This document shows, in pieces, positions 6,693 to 13,667 of a stretch of DNA of 37,108 nucleotides. Under the pieces are notes generated by a model. That model had not been told where the DNA came from and made no database searches. It saw only the letters and a list, made by a program, of their open reading frames with translations. Source of the DNA: a virus; IMG/VR virus record IMGVR_UViG_3300042121_000056, positions 1-37,108 of that record. One strand, given 5' to 3'. The translations under genes were made by a program, and so were the position numbers. Position 1 is the first letter of the stretch, and the number at the start of each line of letters is the position of its first letter.

Positions 6693-7943
6693 TTAGTTGT
6701 AGCGGCTGTAGTGGTCCTGCTCTTGCATCATGCTGATCGCATGCCGGGCACCGGGAGTGACAGTGTCTCCCATCCAAGGGAGCAACCCGCCACGGTAAAG
6801 CGTCCGGGGCCACTGCCTCCCAACTTCACGGTCCCCGCGCCACCGCTGGATGGTGCGCTCGTTGGGGTCGCCGTCCGGGTCGGCAGCGTTGATGCCGAAC
6901 CCGAACTCCGGCCACCCCATGAGGGCTGCGGAGCCACGTGGGGACAGGTCCCTCCAGCCCGCTTGCTGGTTGCCCTTGGCGGAATGGCCTTCCATCAGGA
7001 GGGCCAGCCCACGGTCACGCAGGGAGTCCAGCGCAGTGATGACGGGCGATGCTTCCTGATCGTTGTTGATGCTGGTGGAGACCAGCTTGTAGATCGGGCC
7101 GATGGCCAGCACGTCAGGCTCATGTATGTCCACGAGCCGGTGAATCTCTCCGAGTGTTGCGTTCTTGGTTATGTCGATCCTTCCTCTTGCGTGGACATGG
7201 ATAGCTGTGGCCGGGTTGATCCCTGACATGCGGCGGATATTGTGCACCATGCCCCGAGTCTCAGCCCGCCACTGGGACTCGGTATTCTCGGCATCGACCA
7301 CCAGCACCACGAGTGGTTTTTCCAGTCGGTCCAATGTGGTCGGGTGGATGCCTGCCGCTATGCACAGGGCCATCTGCCGGACCCATGTCGTTTTGCCCCC
7401 ACCCTCATAGCCGGTGATGATGAGCCGGTCACCCCGCTCCAGCAGACCGGGAATCAGCCAGTCGTGGTCCTCTGGTATCGCCAGAATCTCTTCGAGGGTC
7501 TTGGTGGTCATGCGCTGTGGTCCGTTGTGCAAAGCCTTGATTCCTTCTGATGCTGCTGCTGTTGCCAGTGCCAAGTCGAACCCGTCAGTGCTGGCGTCCT
7601 GACATAGCTTCCGGCCAATGGCCATCAGCTTCCGCTTGGTTGATTCCTTCTGGATTTGTTCGGCGTAGTATCCCGCCGAGGCTGCCGACAGGGTGTCCAT
7701 CCATATCTGCTGGATGTTCGCGGCACCGTAGCCGGTAGGGAGCATGACCCCCATCTCCACCGCCTTCGTGTAGACACTCAGCGGCTCGACCGGCTCCTCG
7801 TCGGCGTGCAACTGGAGCACCGCCCGGTACATCCCCGCCTTGTGCGGGTAGTAGAAGTCCTCGGGGCTGACGATCTTGGCGGCTGTGCGTATGGCCTCGG
7901 GGTCGTGCATGCACGCTCCGAGAACGTGATCCTCCGCGTCCAT
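6693..7943 (-). CDS. DnaB-like replicative helicase (RecA fold)
   Basis: 416 residues. Residues 1-140 resemble the DnaB N-terminal domain (MDAEDHVLGACMHDPEAI...EDFYYPHKAGMYRAVLQLH). The C-terminal half is a RecA/AAA_25 ATPase: Walker A GYEGGGKTT at 178-186, a strand LVVLVVDAEN, the 'VLAIGPIYKLV' strand, and a final GHSAKG...RGSAALMGWPEFGF segment as in RepA/DnaB-type helicases. It would unwind the fork together with the initiator-like protein encoded immediately upstream (TGATG overlap). Start is ATG 7943; an extension further upstream overlaps the initiator gene and reads as Arg/Ala-rich shadow. No primase domain is visible, so priming must come from elsewhere. Confidence 0.85.
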   Translation of the reverse strand: MDAEDHVLGACMHDPEAIRTAAKIVSPEDFYYPHKAGMYRAVLQLHADEEPVEPLSVYTKAVEMGVMLPTGYGAANIQQIWMDTLSAASAGYYAEQIQKESTKRKLMAIGRKLCQDASTDGFDLALATAAASEGIKALHNGPQRMTTKTLEEILAIPEDHDWLIPGLLERGDRLIITGYEGGGKTTWVRQMALCIAAGIHPTTLDRLEKPLVVLVVDAENTESQWRAETRGMVHNIRRMSGINPATAIHVHARGRIDITKNATLGEIHRLVDIHEPDVLAIGPIYKLVSTSINNDQEASPVITALDSLRDRGLALLMEGHSAKGNQQAGWRDLSPRGSAALMGWPEFGFGINAADPDGDPNERTIQRWRGDREVGRQWPRTLYRGGLLPWMGDTVTPGARHAISMMQEQDHYSRYN

Positions 7944-8680
7944 CAGTTGAACTCCGCGAAGAGGGTCGGGACTTTCTGCCGCTGCGGCTGGTCGTACTCG
8001 TCCTCCCACCGCCCGGCGTTCAGCCATGAAGCAGGCAGTGCGATGTACTGCCGGTCCTTGCCCTTCACGGAAGCCACGTACCGCTCAAGGCTAGCCATGA
8101 GCGTGTCTATGTCCACCGACTTCCGGGCCTTGGCGAACGCTTTTCGGGCAGACGCCTTCGCTTCCTTCCGGGGATACATGGCGTACCACCGATCGAACTC
8201 CTCGTCCGATTTGGACGAGTCTTTTAACTTCGGGTCGGGTCGGGTCGGGTCTAGCTGCGTAACCACCCCGTTCGTTACGGGTGCCTCTTCCGTAACTGTT
8301 CGCTGTAACGCGGCCTCTGGTTCCGCGTGTTCTCGGTGTTTTTGCTGTTTGAGTCTTGCTCGATACTCCCGCATGCGCTGCCGACTCGCGGCCCGTTCGG
8401 AGTTCACATCCTGCCGACTCGGCTGGTACTCGGCCCAGTTTCGGAACTCGAAACCGTCGTGAGTCCGGTCCCAAAGTCCGACTTTCACCAGCGCTTCGAC
8501 TGCCGATGGGGGCGGTGCCCACTCCGCGATGATGTAGTCGGGGATGTGCCCGTCCGTCAGGTTGTCGCCCGCCCATGACCCTGCGTGGACCCACAGCCCC
8601 TCGGCTGCCCACCGCTGGCGACGGGGTATTTTCAGGAGCTTGCGGGATGAGTGAAACCCGTCATCTACCTTGAACCACAC
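7943..8680 (-). CDS. Replication-initiator-like protein
   Basis: 245 residues, GTG start at 8680. N-terminal winged-helix-like domain (WFKVDDGFHSSRKLL...LWVHAGSWAGDNLTDG...VEALVKVGLWDRTHDGFEFRNWAEYQPSR), a basic linker, then a C-terminal domain (FDRWYAMYPRKEAKASARKAFAKARK...ALPASWLNAGRWEDEY) that matches phage helicase-loader/initiator proteins. Its place directly before the helicase supports a role in origin recognition or helicase loading. The linker is encoded by a (CGGGT)4 tandem repeat (8231-8250). Confidence 0.75.
   Translation of the reverse strand: MWFKVDDGFHSSRKLLKIPRRQRWAAEGLWVHAGSWAGDNLTDGHIPDYIIAEWAPPPSAVEALVKVGLWDRTHDGFEFRNWAEYQPSRQDVNSERAASRQRMREYRARLKQQKHREHAEPEAALQRTVTEEAPVTNGVVTQLDPTRPDPKLKDSSKSDEEFDRWYAMYPRKEAKASARKAFAKARKSVDIDTLMASLERYVASVKGKDRQYIALPASWLNAGRWEDEYDQPQRQKVPTLFAEFN
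8231..8250. repeat. CGGGT tandem repeat inside the initiator-like gene
   Basis: Four exact copies of a 5-base unit on the plus strand, encoding the DPTRPDP linker on the minus strand. Four GGG runs separated by two bases could form a G-quadruplex. Confidence 0.8.
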
Positions 8681-8911
8681 TTAGCCACGCCCCATGTCTA
8701 CGAGGTAGCCGTGGTCAACGAGTTCCTGTACTGCCACGTGCCACCCTGCAGGTCCGGACAGCACGTCGAGGAGGTGGGCTATGTCAATGGGCGTGCCTGC
8801 GGGCAGTTCGCAGGCAATGCAGAAAACACTTCTGGCCAGCCATGACAATGAAGAACCTTCATTCATCACCAACTCCTCGAAGGGTGGGATGTCTGCGGTC
8901 CTGATAATCAA
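8681..8911 (-). CDS. Small winged-helix-like protein, first gene of the replication block
   Basis: 76 residues from a TTG at 8911. The TTG is chosen because AAGGAGG ends five bases before it, the best ribosome site in the area; an upstream in-frame ATG (8959) has none. The sequence LSWLARSVFCIACELPAGTPIDIAHLLDVLSGPAGWHVAVQELVDHGYLVDMGRG follows the helix-turn-helix-wing pattern of phage replication regulators. It is the first gene after the candidate promoter near 9000 and its stop abuts the initiator-like gene. Confidence 0.7.
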   Translation of the reverse strand: MIIRTADIPPFEELVMNEGSSLSWLARSVFCIACELPAGTPIDIAHLLDVLSGPAGWHVAVQELVDHGYLVDMGRG

Positions 8912-8947
8912 TGCGTCCTCCTTGGTAAATGTGCAACGTCGCGGTAC

Positions 8948-8972
8948 AGCCGTTACCATGGAGGCAACGGCT
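8948..8972 (-). other. Small hairpin in the replication leader
   Basis: Seven-base inverted repeat AGCCGTT / AACGGCT (8948-8954, 8966-8972) in the untranslated leader of the replication block, about 37 bases before the TTG start. It could influence translation or mRNA stability; no more can be said. Confidence 0.4.
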
Positions 8973-8983
8973 GCGTAAATGTT

Positions 8984-9012
8984 TTTGTAAACGTCTCGGT
9001 AGATGTTCTCAA
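8984..9012 (-). promoter_or_regulatory. Candidate leftward promoter of the replication block
   Basis: On the minus strand: TTGAGA (9012-9007), 17-base spacer, TACAAA (8989-8984). It lies just downstream of a terminator hairpin and about 70 bases before the first replication gene. The segment also holds related short motifs GTAAATGT, GTAAACGT and GTAGATGT (8926, 8975, 8987, 9000), which may be operator half-sites. Confidence 0.5.
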
Positions 9013-9058
9013 CGTGTCCACGTGCGAAGCATTTTCAGTTGTTGTTTCATGGGAAACC

Positions 9059-9092
9059 AAAGCGCCCCTTCTCGTCCAAGCGGGGGCGCTTT
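9059..9092 (-). terminator. Terminator hairpin, possibly bidirectional
   Basis: Perfect 10-base stem AAAGCGCCCC / GGGGCGCTTT (9059-9068, 9083-9092). Followed by TTTTCTATTT on the plus strand and TTTGGTTT on the minus strand. It insulates the replication promoter from leftward transcription coming from 9.2-9.6 kb. Confidence 0.65.
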
Positions 9093-9199
9093 TCTATTTC
9101 CCGGCAGAGTCAGCCTAGCGCACATCGCTGCCCCATCCGGGCTGCGCTAAACTGGCATTTCGGTTTCATTCAGGGTTGGTAGCCAAGAAGTAACCGAAC
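9093..9199. other. Non-coding stretch with an orphan start signal
   Basis: No credible gene. Around 9159-9181 the minus strand carries a CTACCAACCCTGAATGAAACCGAA-ATG block closely similar to the leader of the gene starting at 6632, but the frame stops after three codons (Met-Pro-Val-stop). It looks like the surviving start of a lost gene. Confidence 0.45.
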
Positions 9200-9235
9200 G
9201 ACAAGGCCCTCGCTCCGTGCAGCGGGGGCCTTGTC
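9200..9235 (-). terminator. Hairpin after the 127-residue coiled-coil gene
   Basis: Perfect 10-base stem GACAAGGCCC / GGGCCTTGTC (9200-9209, 9226-9235) beginning 12 bases past the stop at 9248. No clear T-run; probably a terminator acting with the hairpin at 9059. Confidence 0.6.
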
Positions 9236-9247
9236 ATGTTCCGGGGC

Positions 9248-9631
9248 TTACTTTTCAACAGCTTCGGCGGCTGAAGCCGCTTCCGCCTGCTGGATTTCGT
9301 ACTGCTCGCGCAGTTCGGGGTAGCGGTCCAGAAGCTCCTCGATGGTCCTTGCGGCCTTCTCCGTGTCGGTGAGGCGTCGGGTGTAGACGAGGTTGTTCTC
9401 CTTGAACTTGCGCTCCGTGATGGCGTTGAGTTCGGAGCGGTGAGCGTTGAGGACTTCGCGCTCGGCCTCATTGCGCAGCCGGTTCTTTTTCTGCTGATCG
9501 GTTTCCTTGGTCTGCTCCTTTTCGGCAGCGACCTCGGCGTTTACTTCAGCGTCGACATTGGCTGCCGCCTCCACGATGGCGTCGTGCTCCCCGGCCTTCT
9601 CCGTTGCCGGGGATTTCGTTGCTGTTGCCAT
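9248..9631 (-). CDS. Charged coiled-coil protein
   Basis: 127 residues; AGGAGA five bases before the ATG. Ala/Glu-rich N-terminus (ANVDAEVNAEVAAEKEQTKETDQQ), a basic helix (KKNRLRNEAEREVLNAHRSELNAITERKFKENN), then RTIEELLDRYPELREQYEIQQAEAASAAEAVEK. Helical throughout, no family recognised. Downstream of SSB, separated by palindrome copy 3, and followed by two hairpins that probably end the transcript. Confidence 0.65.
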   Translation of the reverse strand: MATATKSPATEKAGEHDAIVEAAANVDAEVNAEVAAEKEQTKETDQQKKNRLRNEAEREVLNAHRSELNAITERKFKENNLVYTRRLTDTEKAARTIEELLDRYPELREQYEIQQAEAASAAEAVEK

Positions 9632-9660
9632 GACTGTCTCCTAATTTGTGCTGGTTGGGG

Positions 9661-9686
9661 GATGGTGTTGGTCGACCAACAGGGGT
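9661..9686. repeat. Dispersed palindrome, copy 3
   Basis: Core TGTTGG-TCGA-CCAACA (9666-9681), fully symmetric including the centre; flanks do not pair (GG on the left, GGGG on the right). Starts 3 bases past the SSB stop, 29 bases before the next start. Confidence 0.9.
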
Positions 9687-9688
9687 CC

Positions 9689-10246
9689 TCAGAACGGGGG
9701 CATTCCCTGACCGCCGGGCCACCCCTGCTCGGGCTGTGTGCCCTGCTGGGTGCCCCACGGATTGCTCGTGCTTGGGCTTCCCTGCACATAGGCTGGCTGG
9801 CCCTGTGGCGGGGTGTAGGCTGGCTGCTGCTGCCCGCCCCACTGCCCGTACTGCGGTGGCTGCTGGCCCTGCGGTTGCTGGCCCTGCTGCTGGTCACTGT
9901 GTGGGGTCGTCCGGAAGGTGAGGGACGGTGCGATGTGCTCCGCCTCTATCTCCACCGACTGCCGTCGGACGCCGTTGTGCTCGAACTCGCGCAGGTAGAA
10001 CGTGCCCTTGACGATGACGAGGTCCTTGTCCCGAATCGAGTTGGCAAGGTTCTCCGCTGGCTTGCGCCATAGGGTCGCATTTGCCCACAGGACCTTCTCC
10101 GGGTCATCCTCCCACCCGCCCTGATTGTTCTTCCTGCGCTTGTTGGCGACGAGCCGGACGTTGGCGACGGGGGTGCCCTCGTCGGTGTAGCGAAGCTTGG
10201 GGTCGCCAACTACCCTGAACTCCCCGCTCATGTCTGGTAAAGCCAA
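9689..10246 (-). CDS. ssb: Single-stranded DNA-binding protein
   Basis: 185 residues. An OB-fold is visible at 1-115: EFRVVGDPKLRYTDEGTPVANVRLVANKR..., WANATLWRKPAENLANSIRDKDLVIVKGTFYLREFEHNGVRRQSVEIEAEHIAPSL, as in bacterial-type SSB. The tail is Gln/Gly/Pro-rich (QQQGQQPQGQQPPQYGQWGG) and ends GMPPF: the hydrophobic tip is kept but the acidic residues of the usual DDxPF tail are absent. It should coat single strands during replication and recombination. Start is TTG 10246 (GGAGG upstream, 3 bases after the previous stop) or ATG 10231. Confidence 0.9.
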   Translation of the reverse strand: MALPDMSGEFRVVGDPKLRYTDEGTPVANVRLVANKRRKNNQGGWEDDPEKVLWANATLWRKPAENLANSIRDKDLVIVKGTFYLREFEHNGVRRQSVEIEAEHIAPSLTFRTTPHSDQQQGQQPQGQQPPQYGQWGGQQQPAYTPPQGQPAYVQGSPSTSNPWGTQQGTQPEQGWPGGQGMPPF

Positions 10247-10249
10247 GGG

Positions 10250-10540
10250 TTATTCCTCCCCTTCTCGGGATTCCTGCCACACGAAGTAAACGTCTCCGTA
10301 GCGTATCCCGTCCTCTTCGACTGAGGAGTTTCTGACGGCGATAATAATTCGTCCGTTCTCCTGTATGAATGGATACCGGTTATACCCCCGCAGGGATTTC
10401 ACCCGTGAATCCGATACGTGTTCGGCGGCGAGGACTGCTTCACCGGGATGCTTGATGGCAAGTAGCGCCATGGAATCCCAGTCATAGTCCGGCCCGCGGG
10501 ATGCTCGGGGTGGCAGTTTGCCGACGATGTTGCCTTCCAT
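10250..10540 (-). CDS. Unknown protein preceding SSB
   Basis: 96 residues; AAAGGAG six bases before the ATG. Contains PDYDWDSMALLAIKHPGEAVLAAEHVSDSRVKSLRGYNRYPF and a beta-rich C-terminus RIIIAVRNSSVEEDGIRYGDVYFVWQES. The mixed fold with a basic loop and its position four bases before ssb suggest a DNA-associated role, but no family is recognised. Confidence 0.65.
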   Translation of the reverse strand: MEGNIVGKLPPRASRGPDYDWDSMALLAIKHPGEAVLAAEHVSDSRVKSLRGYNRYPFIQENGRIIIAVRNSSVEEDGIRYGDVYFVWQESREGEE

Positions 10541-10562
10541 TGGTGTCTCCTTTGTAGGGGGT

Positions 10563-10600
10563 GGGATTGCCGGGTGTGCAGATCGGCACCCGGCAATCCC
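10563..10600 (-). terminator. Perfect 14-base hairpin
   Basis: Arms at 10563-10576 (GGGATTGCCGGGTG) and 10587-10600, loop 10. Located in the 120-base gap between the coiled-coil gene (stop 10660) and the gene starting at 10540. No T-run on the minus strand; it may terminate the upstream transcript or sit in the leader of the ssb transcript. Confidence 0.5.
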
Positions 10601-10650
10601 TTGGGGTCTATATAGTCAAGTCTACCATAAAATCTTTACATGAGTAGACA
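10601..10650. promoter_or_regulatory. AT-rich segment with an operator-like dyad
   Basis: An A+T-rich island in GC-rich sequence. GTCTAC at 10620-10625 and GTAGAC at 10644-10649 form a dyad, with TTGACT on the minus strand beside it. No good -10/-35 pair can be fitted, so only a regulatory region for the ssb genes is proposed. Confidence 0.35.
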
Positions 10651-10659
10651 TGTGTCCGG

Positions 10660-11073
10660 CTATGACGTGGTGCCGAGATGGCGCGCGGCGAGGGCCTTGA
10701 GTTCAGCCACGGCCTCCTTTAGCCCGGCCAACTCTTCCCGCAGCGAGGCATCCAGCGGCTCGATGATCTTCTCCAAGCGAGCGACCCGCGCCTCGACCTC
10801 GTCGTGGTGCGGGGCAGGTTCCGTCTCCCGTGGCGGACGGGTGGGCAGGCCCACGGATGCGAGGAAGGCCCGCACGTCCTGTTCGGTGCCAATGCGAACG
10901 TCGAGTTCGTTCACCCGCAGTTCGCGCAGGCGCTCCACGATTGCCTCCACTGTTTCGTAGGCTTCCTCGGCCAGCGCGCCGGTCACGATGTCGATGGCTT
11001 CGGCGTAGTCCTCGACGTTGATGCCCTCGCCTACGAGGGTGGAGGTGATGATGTTTCTGATTGCACTGGACAT
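10660..11073 (-). CDS. Helical coiled-coil protein
   Basis: 137 residues from ATG 11073 (AAAGGA five bases upstream). N-terminal helical domain (SSAIRNIITSTLVGEGINVEDYAEAIDIVTGALAEEAYETVEAIVERLREL), a Pro-rich hinge (GLPTRPPRETEPAPHHDE) and a C-terminal coiled coil (VEARVARLEKIIEPLDASLREELAGLKEAVAELKALAARH). No family recognised; probably oligomeric. Confidence 0.65.
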   Translation of the reverse strand: MSSAIRNIITSTLVGEGINVEDYAEAIDIVTGALAEEAYETVEAIVERLRELRVNELDVRIGTEQDVRAFLASVGLPTRPPRETEPAPHHDEVEARVARLEKIIEPLDASLREELAGLKEAVAELKALAARHLGTTS

Positions 11074-11121
11074 GATGTTCCTTTCGATTGTGGGTTGGTA
11101 ATCGGGCGGCAAGGCCCAAGC

Positions 11122-11151
11122 CCGGCAGGGCGGCTACCAACTCCCTGCCGG
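11122..11151 (-). terminator. Hairpin after the 433-residue gene
   Basis: Perfect 9-base stem CCGGCAGGG / CCCTGCCGG (11122-11130, 11143-11151), starting 14 bases past the stop at 11165. No T-run; a GC-rich terminator or processing site. Confidence 0.5.
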
Positions 11152-11164
11152 ACCTGCGCCCGGC

Positions 11165-12466
11165 CTAGTCCTCTTGGCCGGAGTCATCCACCTCCCAGTC
11201 GTGGAGGGTGTAGCTGCAGCCGCTGATGTAGTTGTCCAGAGCGGACTCAACATTGCTGGAGTCGATGCTGTTCTGCGCCTCATCGGCATTGGCGGCGGTG
11301 ATGTTGTTGATCGTGACCGTCACCTTCCCGCGCACCTCGACGGACGAGGCTGAGATGGTTACCCCGTACTCGGACTCCAGCCGGTCATCCATGCGGGATG
11401 AGGGGTTGTTGTCCTCGATGGTCAGATCGGCTTCGACTGTGACCCACCAGTCCTTTGCCCTGCCCTCGAAGCCAAGGTCGCGGACGATCTGGTCGAACTG
11501 TTCGCACCAGCCATGCTCCTCGGCGATCTCGTTCAGCGCCTCCCCGAACGAATCCCACTTCTCCAGTTCAGTGTTGAGTTCGGTGCGCAGCACTGGAACC
11601 GTGGCAGCGCTTGCGCTTAGCTGTTCTTCCGTTGGCGACGGCTCCGCAAGCCGGGCCTTGACCCAGACCATGTTCTCGGTGCGGATATACATGGAGGACG
11701 AGGAGTGCAGCCGAGGCTCGGGGCCGCTGTCGAAGAACGCGAGCGGCGCAAACAGGGGTTCGTCGCCCGACTCATTCCTGCCGTGGTAGCTGACCACGTT
11801 GATAGCGGGAGTGTCGTCACTGGAATCCCACATGAGGTACATCTCACCGATTACCGGGTCGGGGTTCTTCAGCGCCCGATCATCCGACTCCATCAGCACC
11901 AGATCACGGATCAACTCGGTACGGGGGAGGTCGGTGACGTGCTCCGGCTCCGGCTGTTGGTCATCCAACACCCCGTCACCCTCGTAGATCACCCGCACCA
12001 TGGGCGGGTAGTCATTTACGGGGTCGGGGTACAGCGCATCGTCGGGCAGTGGCCACGGCCCGTCCGCCGAGGCGAGGATCGAGTAGGGCTGGCCCGGTTG
12101 GTGCCGCTGGTCCATGTGGTCATCGTCGTTGTAGCGGATGAGGATGCCATGGTCGAGGGTGCGGTAGTGCATGCCGTTGACCGGCTGCGCGTCCAGCGGG
12201 TAGCCGGTGCAGCGCCACGCCAAGTCCGTCTCCGGGTCACGGACCATCCAATACACGCCGGAGAAGGAGTGGCCGGTGGTTCGCTGTACGGTGTGGACTA
12301 TCCGCGCCCTCACTTCGTCGGAGGCTTCGGTGTCCGGTGCAAATCCCGAGACATAGACGACGGCATTGCTTTCTCGCCGGTTGGGACGGGGCTCCATGGG
12401 GAACGGTGGCTCGGGAAACTCCCGACGGGTATTGAGAAGTGCATTCAGCATTTCGGTGGTTGGCAT
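11165..12466 (-). CDS. Large unknown protein carrying a palindrome-encoded insert
   Basis: 433 residues; AAGGAG six bases before the ATG. Acidic and aromatic. Middle part holds several beta-rich segments (SGVYWMVRDPETDLAWRCTGYPL, HYRTLDHGILIRYNDDD, GEMYLMWDSSDDTPAINVVSYHG); the C-terminus (WWVTVEADLTIEDNN..., VEVRGKVTVTINNITAANADEA) has the look of repeated strands. Residues about 166-173 (GVLDDQQP) are encoded by palindrome copy 4, with no frame disruption. No family recognised. Upstream neighbour is an unrelated 301-residue unknown, 11 bases away. Confidence 0.7.
   Translation of the reverse strand: MPTTEMLNALLNTRREFPEPPFPMEPRPNRRESNAVVYVSGFAPDTEASDEVRARIVHTVQRTTGHSFSGVYWMVRDPETDLAWRCTGYPLDAQPVNGMHYRTLDHGILIRYNDDDHMDQRHQPGQPYSILASADGPWPLPDDALYPDPVNDYPPMVRVIYEGDGVLDDQQPEPEHVTDLPRTELIRDLVLMESDDRALKNPDPVIGEMYLMWDSSDDTPAINVVSYHGRNESGDEPLFAPLAFFDSGPEPRLHSSSSMYIRTENMVWVKARLAEPSPTEEQLSASAATVPVLRTELNTELEKWDSFGEALNEIAEEHGWCEQFDQIVRDLGFEGRAKDWWVTVEADLTIEDNNPSSRMDDRLESEYGVTISASSVEVRGKVTVTINNITAANADEAQNSIDSSNVESALDNYISGCSYTLHDWEVDDSGQED
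11951..11974. repeat. Dispersed palindrome, copy 4, inside a gene
   Basis: Core TGTTGG-TCAT-CCAACA (11955-11970) within the 433-residue gene, read as GVLDDQQP on the minus strand. Confidence 0.9.
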
Positions 12467-12477
12467 GGTCGGCTCCT

Positions 12478-13383
12478 TCAGGCGAGGTTGCGCAGGACAG
12501 GGGAAAGGGTGGCGGCTCCGAGCATCAGCCCGGGCTGCTGCAGGAGGTTGCGCGCTTGGCGGTTGATGGCGGGCAGATTGAAGTTCTCTACGTCCTCCCG
12601 GCTCCTAGCCTCGGACGGGTACACGAAGGAGAAGTCGTCCACCTTGGCGTAGGCCTGCCGCGAAAGGGCGAAGTCATCCCCGGCGGCGCTGGCCGCGGCC
12701 CGCACGTGATCCAACGACTCCCGGCCCAAGTCCTCGTTCGCCGGAATGAAGGCAGAACCCCGTACCAGCGCTCCGAAGACCGGGACGGGAAGGTCGTGGT
12801 TCTGCGTGAGGTTTTCCAAGTCCTCCTCGTGGTCGCGCATAGTGCCCTGCACGATGATTTCCGCCTGCGCCTTGCGCATCTTGAACATCTGTTCGGCGAG
12901 GCTCAGCTTCGCCGTCGCCGCCTGAGTGCCGTCAGTGGGCAGGGGCATCAGCCGGTGTGCCCATGGCGCAGCCTTCACCCACGTCTCGGCATGACAGGCA
13001 GGCAGGCCATGGGCACCGCCGAGGGTGTGCCGGTCGGAGCGGATGGGGTTGTTGATCCGCAGTGCCGGATGGTCGGCCCCGTAGGGCCTGCCTGCCATGG
13101 TCCCCACTGCGAACAGGTCATCACTGAGAATGCCCAGCACGGGCTGGTAGTGGCCCAGCGTGGGCGGATTGATCGGCGCACCCTGCACGTGATAGCCGTC
13201 CGTGGTGACGTACCAGATGTGGTAGCCATCGAAGTGCCTGTTCTTGCGCACTGAAACGATCGTGCCAAGCATCCTGTCGGTCTGGTAGTCGCTGCTGGCT
13301 CGCAGGACAAGGACCCTGTCGGCAGCGACCGTCGCATCCTGTACGGGGTCGATGAAGTGAATGCGATTTGGGTTGGTAGCCAT
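12478..13383 (-). CDS. Unknown 301-residue protein
   Basis: ATG 13383, with AAGGAAGG further upstream. N-terminal half is beta-rich (RVLVLRASSDYQTDRMLGTIVSVRKNRHFDGYHIWYVTTDGYHVQG), the C-terminal half helical (SLAEQMFKMRKAQAEIIVQGTMRDHEEDLENL, then RQARNLLQQPGLMLGAATLSPVL). Contains two His-rich stretches (CHAETWVKAAPWAHRL). No catalytic motif that I recognise. The start lies 25 bases after palindrome copy 5. Confidence 0.65.
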   Translation of the reverse strand: MATNPNRIHFIDPVQDATVAADRVLVLRASSDYQTDRMLGTIVSVRKNRHFDGYHIWYVTTDGYHVQGAPINPPTLGHYQPVLGILSDDLFAVGTMAGRPYGADHPALRINNPIRSDRHTLGGAHGLPACHAETWVKAAPWAHRLMPLPTDGTQAATAKLSLAEQMFKMRKAQAEIIVQGTMRDHEEDLENLTQNHDLPVPVFGALVRGSAFIPANEDLGRESLDHVRAAASAAGDDFALSRQAYAKVDDFSFVYPSEARSREDVENFNLPAINRQARNLLQQPGLMLGAATLSPVLRNLA

Positions 13384-13386
13384 TGC

Positions 13387-13665
13387 TTAGTTCATTCCTT
13401 CCTTGGGTGGGGGCTGTTGGTCATCCAACAGCCTCTCGATGGTGATGCGGTGGGTGTCGTTGGGCAGCGCACTGATGGCGCACCCGACGGGGAGGGCGGG
13501 CAGCCTTTGCTCTGCCCGCCCTATGAGAACCGACGCCTTGAGGGGCGAGGTCGCATGGAACTCAACCAGCGCCACGAACGCATCAAGCGTTTCCTGCGTG
13601 CTGGTCCAGCGGGAGGTGATGGTGACCGCCTCTCCGGTGGATTCGGTGACCCGGTACTGGCGCAC
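13387..13665 (-). CDS. Small protein ending in a palindrome-encoded tail
   Basis: 92 residues from GTG 13665, the only plausible start close to the upstream stop (13668). Strand-helix-strand pattern (QYRVTESTGEAVTITSRWTSTQETLDAFVALVEFHATSPLKASVLIGRAEQ). The last residues RLLDDQQPPPKEGMN are encoded by palindrome copy 5 and its flank, so the element supplies the C-terminus. No family recognised. Confidence 0.6.
   Translation of the reverse strand: MRQYRVTESTGEAVTITSRWTSTQETLDAFVALVEFHATSPLKASVLIGRAEQRLPALPVGCAISALPNDTHRITIERLLDDQQPPPKEGMN
13409..13435. repeat. Dispersed palindrome, copy 5, at a gene's 3' end
   Basis: Core TGTTGG-TCAT-CCAACA (13415-13430), read as LLDDQQPP in the 92-residue gene and 25 bases before the next start. 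Confidence 0.9.
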
Positions 13666-13667
13666 TC

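Noticed and set aside
9051-9118. 24-codon plus-strand frame starting MGNQSAPSRPSGG
   Set aside because: It runs through the terminator hairpin and has no ribosome site.
10601-10650. TTGACT as a -35 element
   Set aside because: No acceptable -10 at 16-19 bases on that strand; kept only as an AT-rich dyad.
11705-12652. 315-codon plus-strand frame
   Set aside because: Shadow of the 433-residue minus-strand gene; Val/Arg-rich, no ribosome site or domain.
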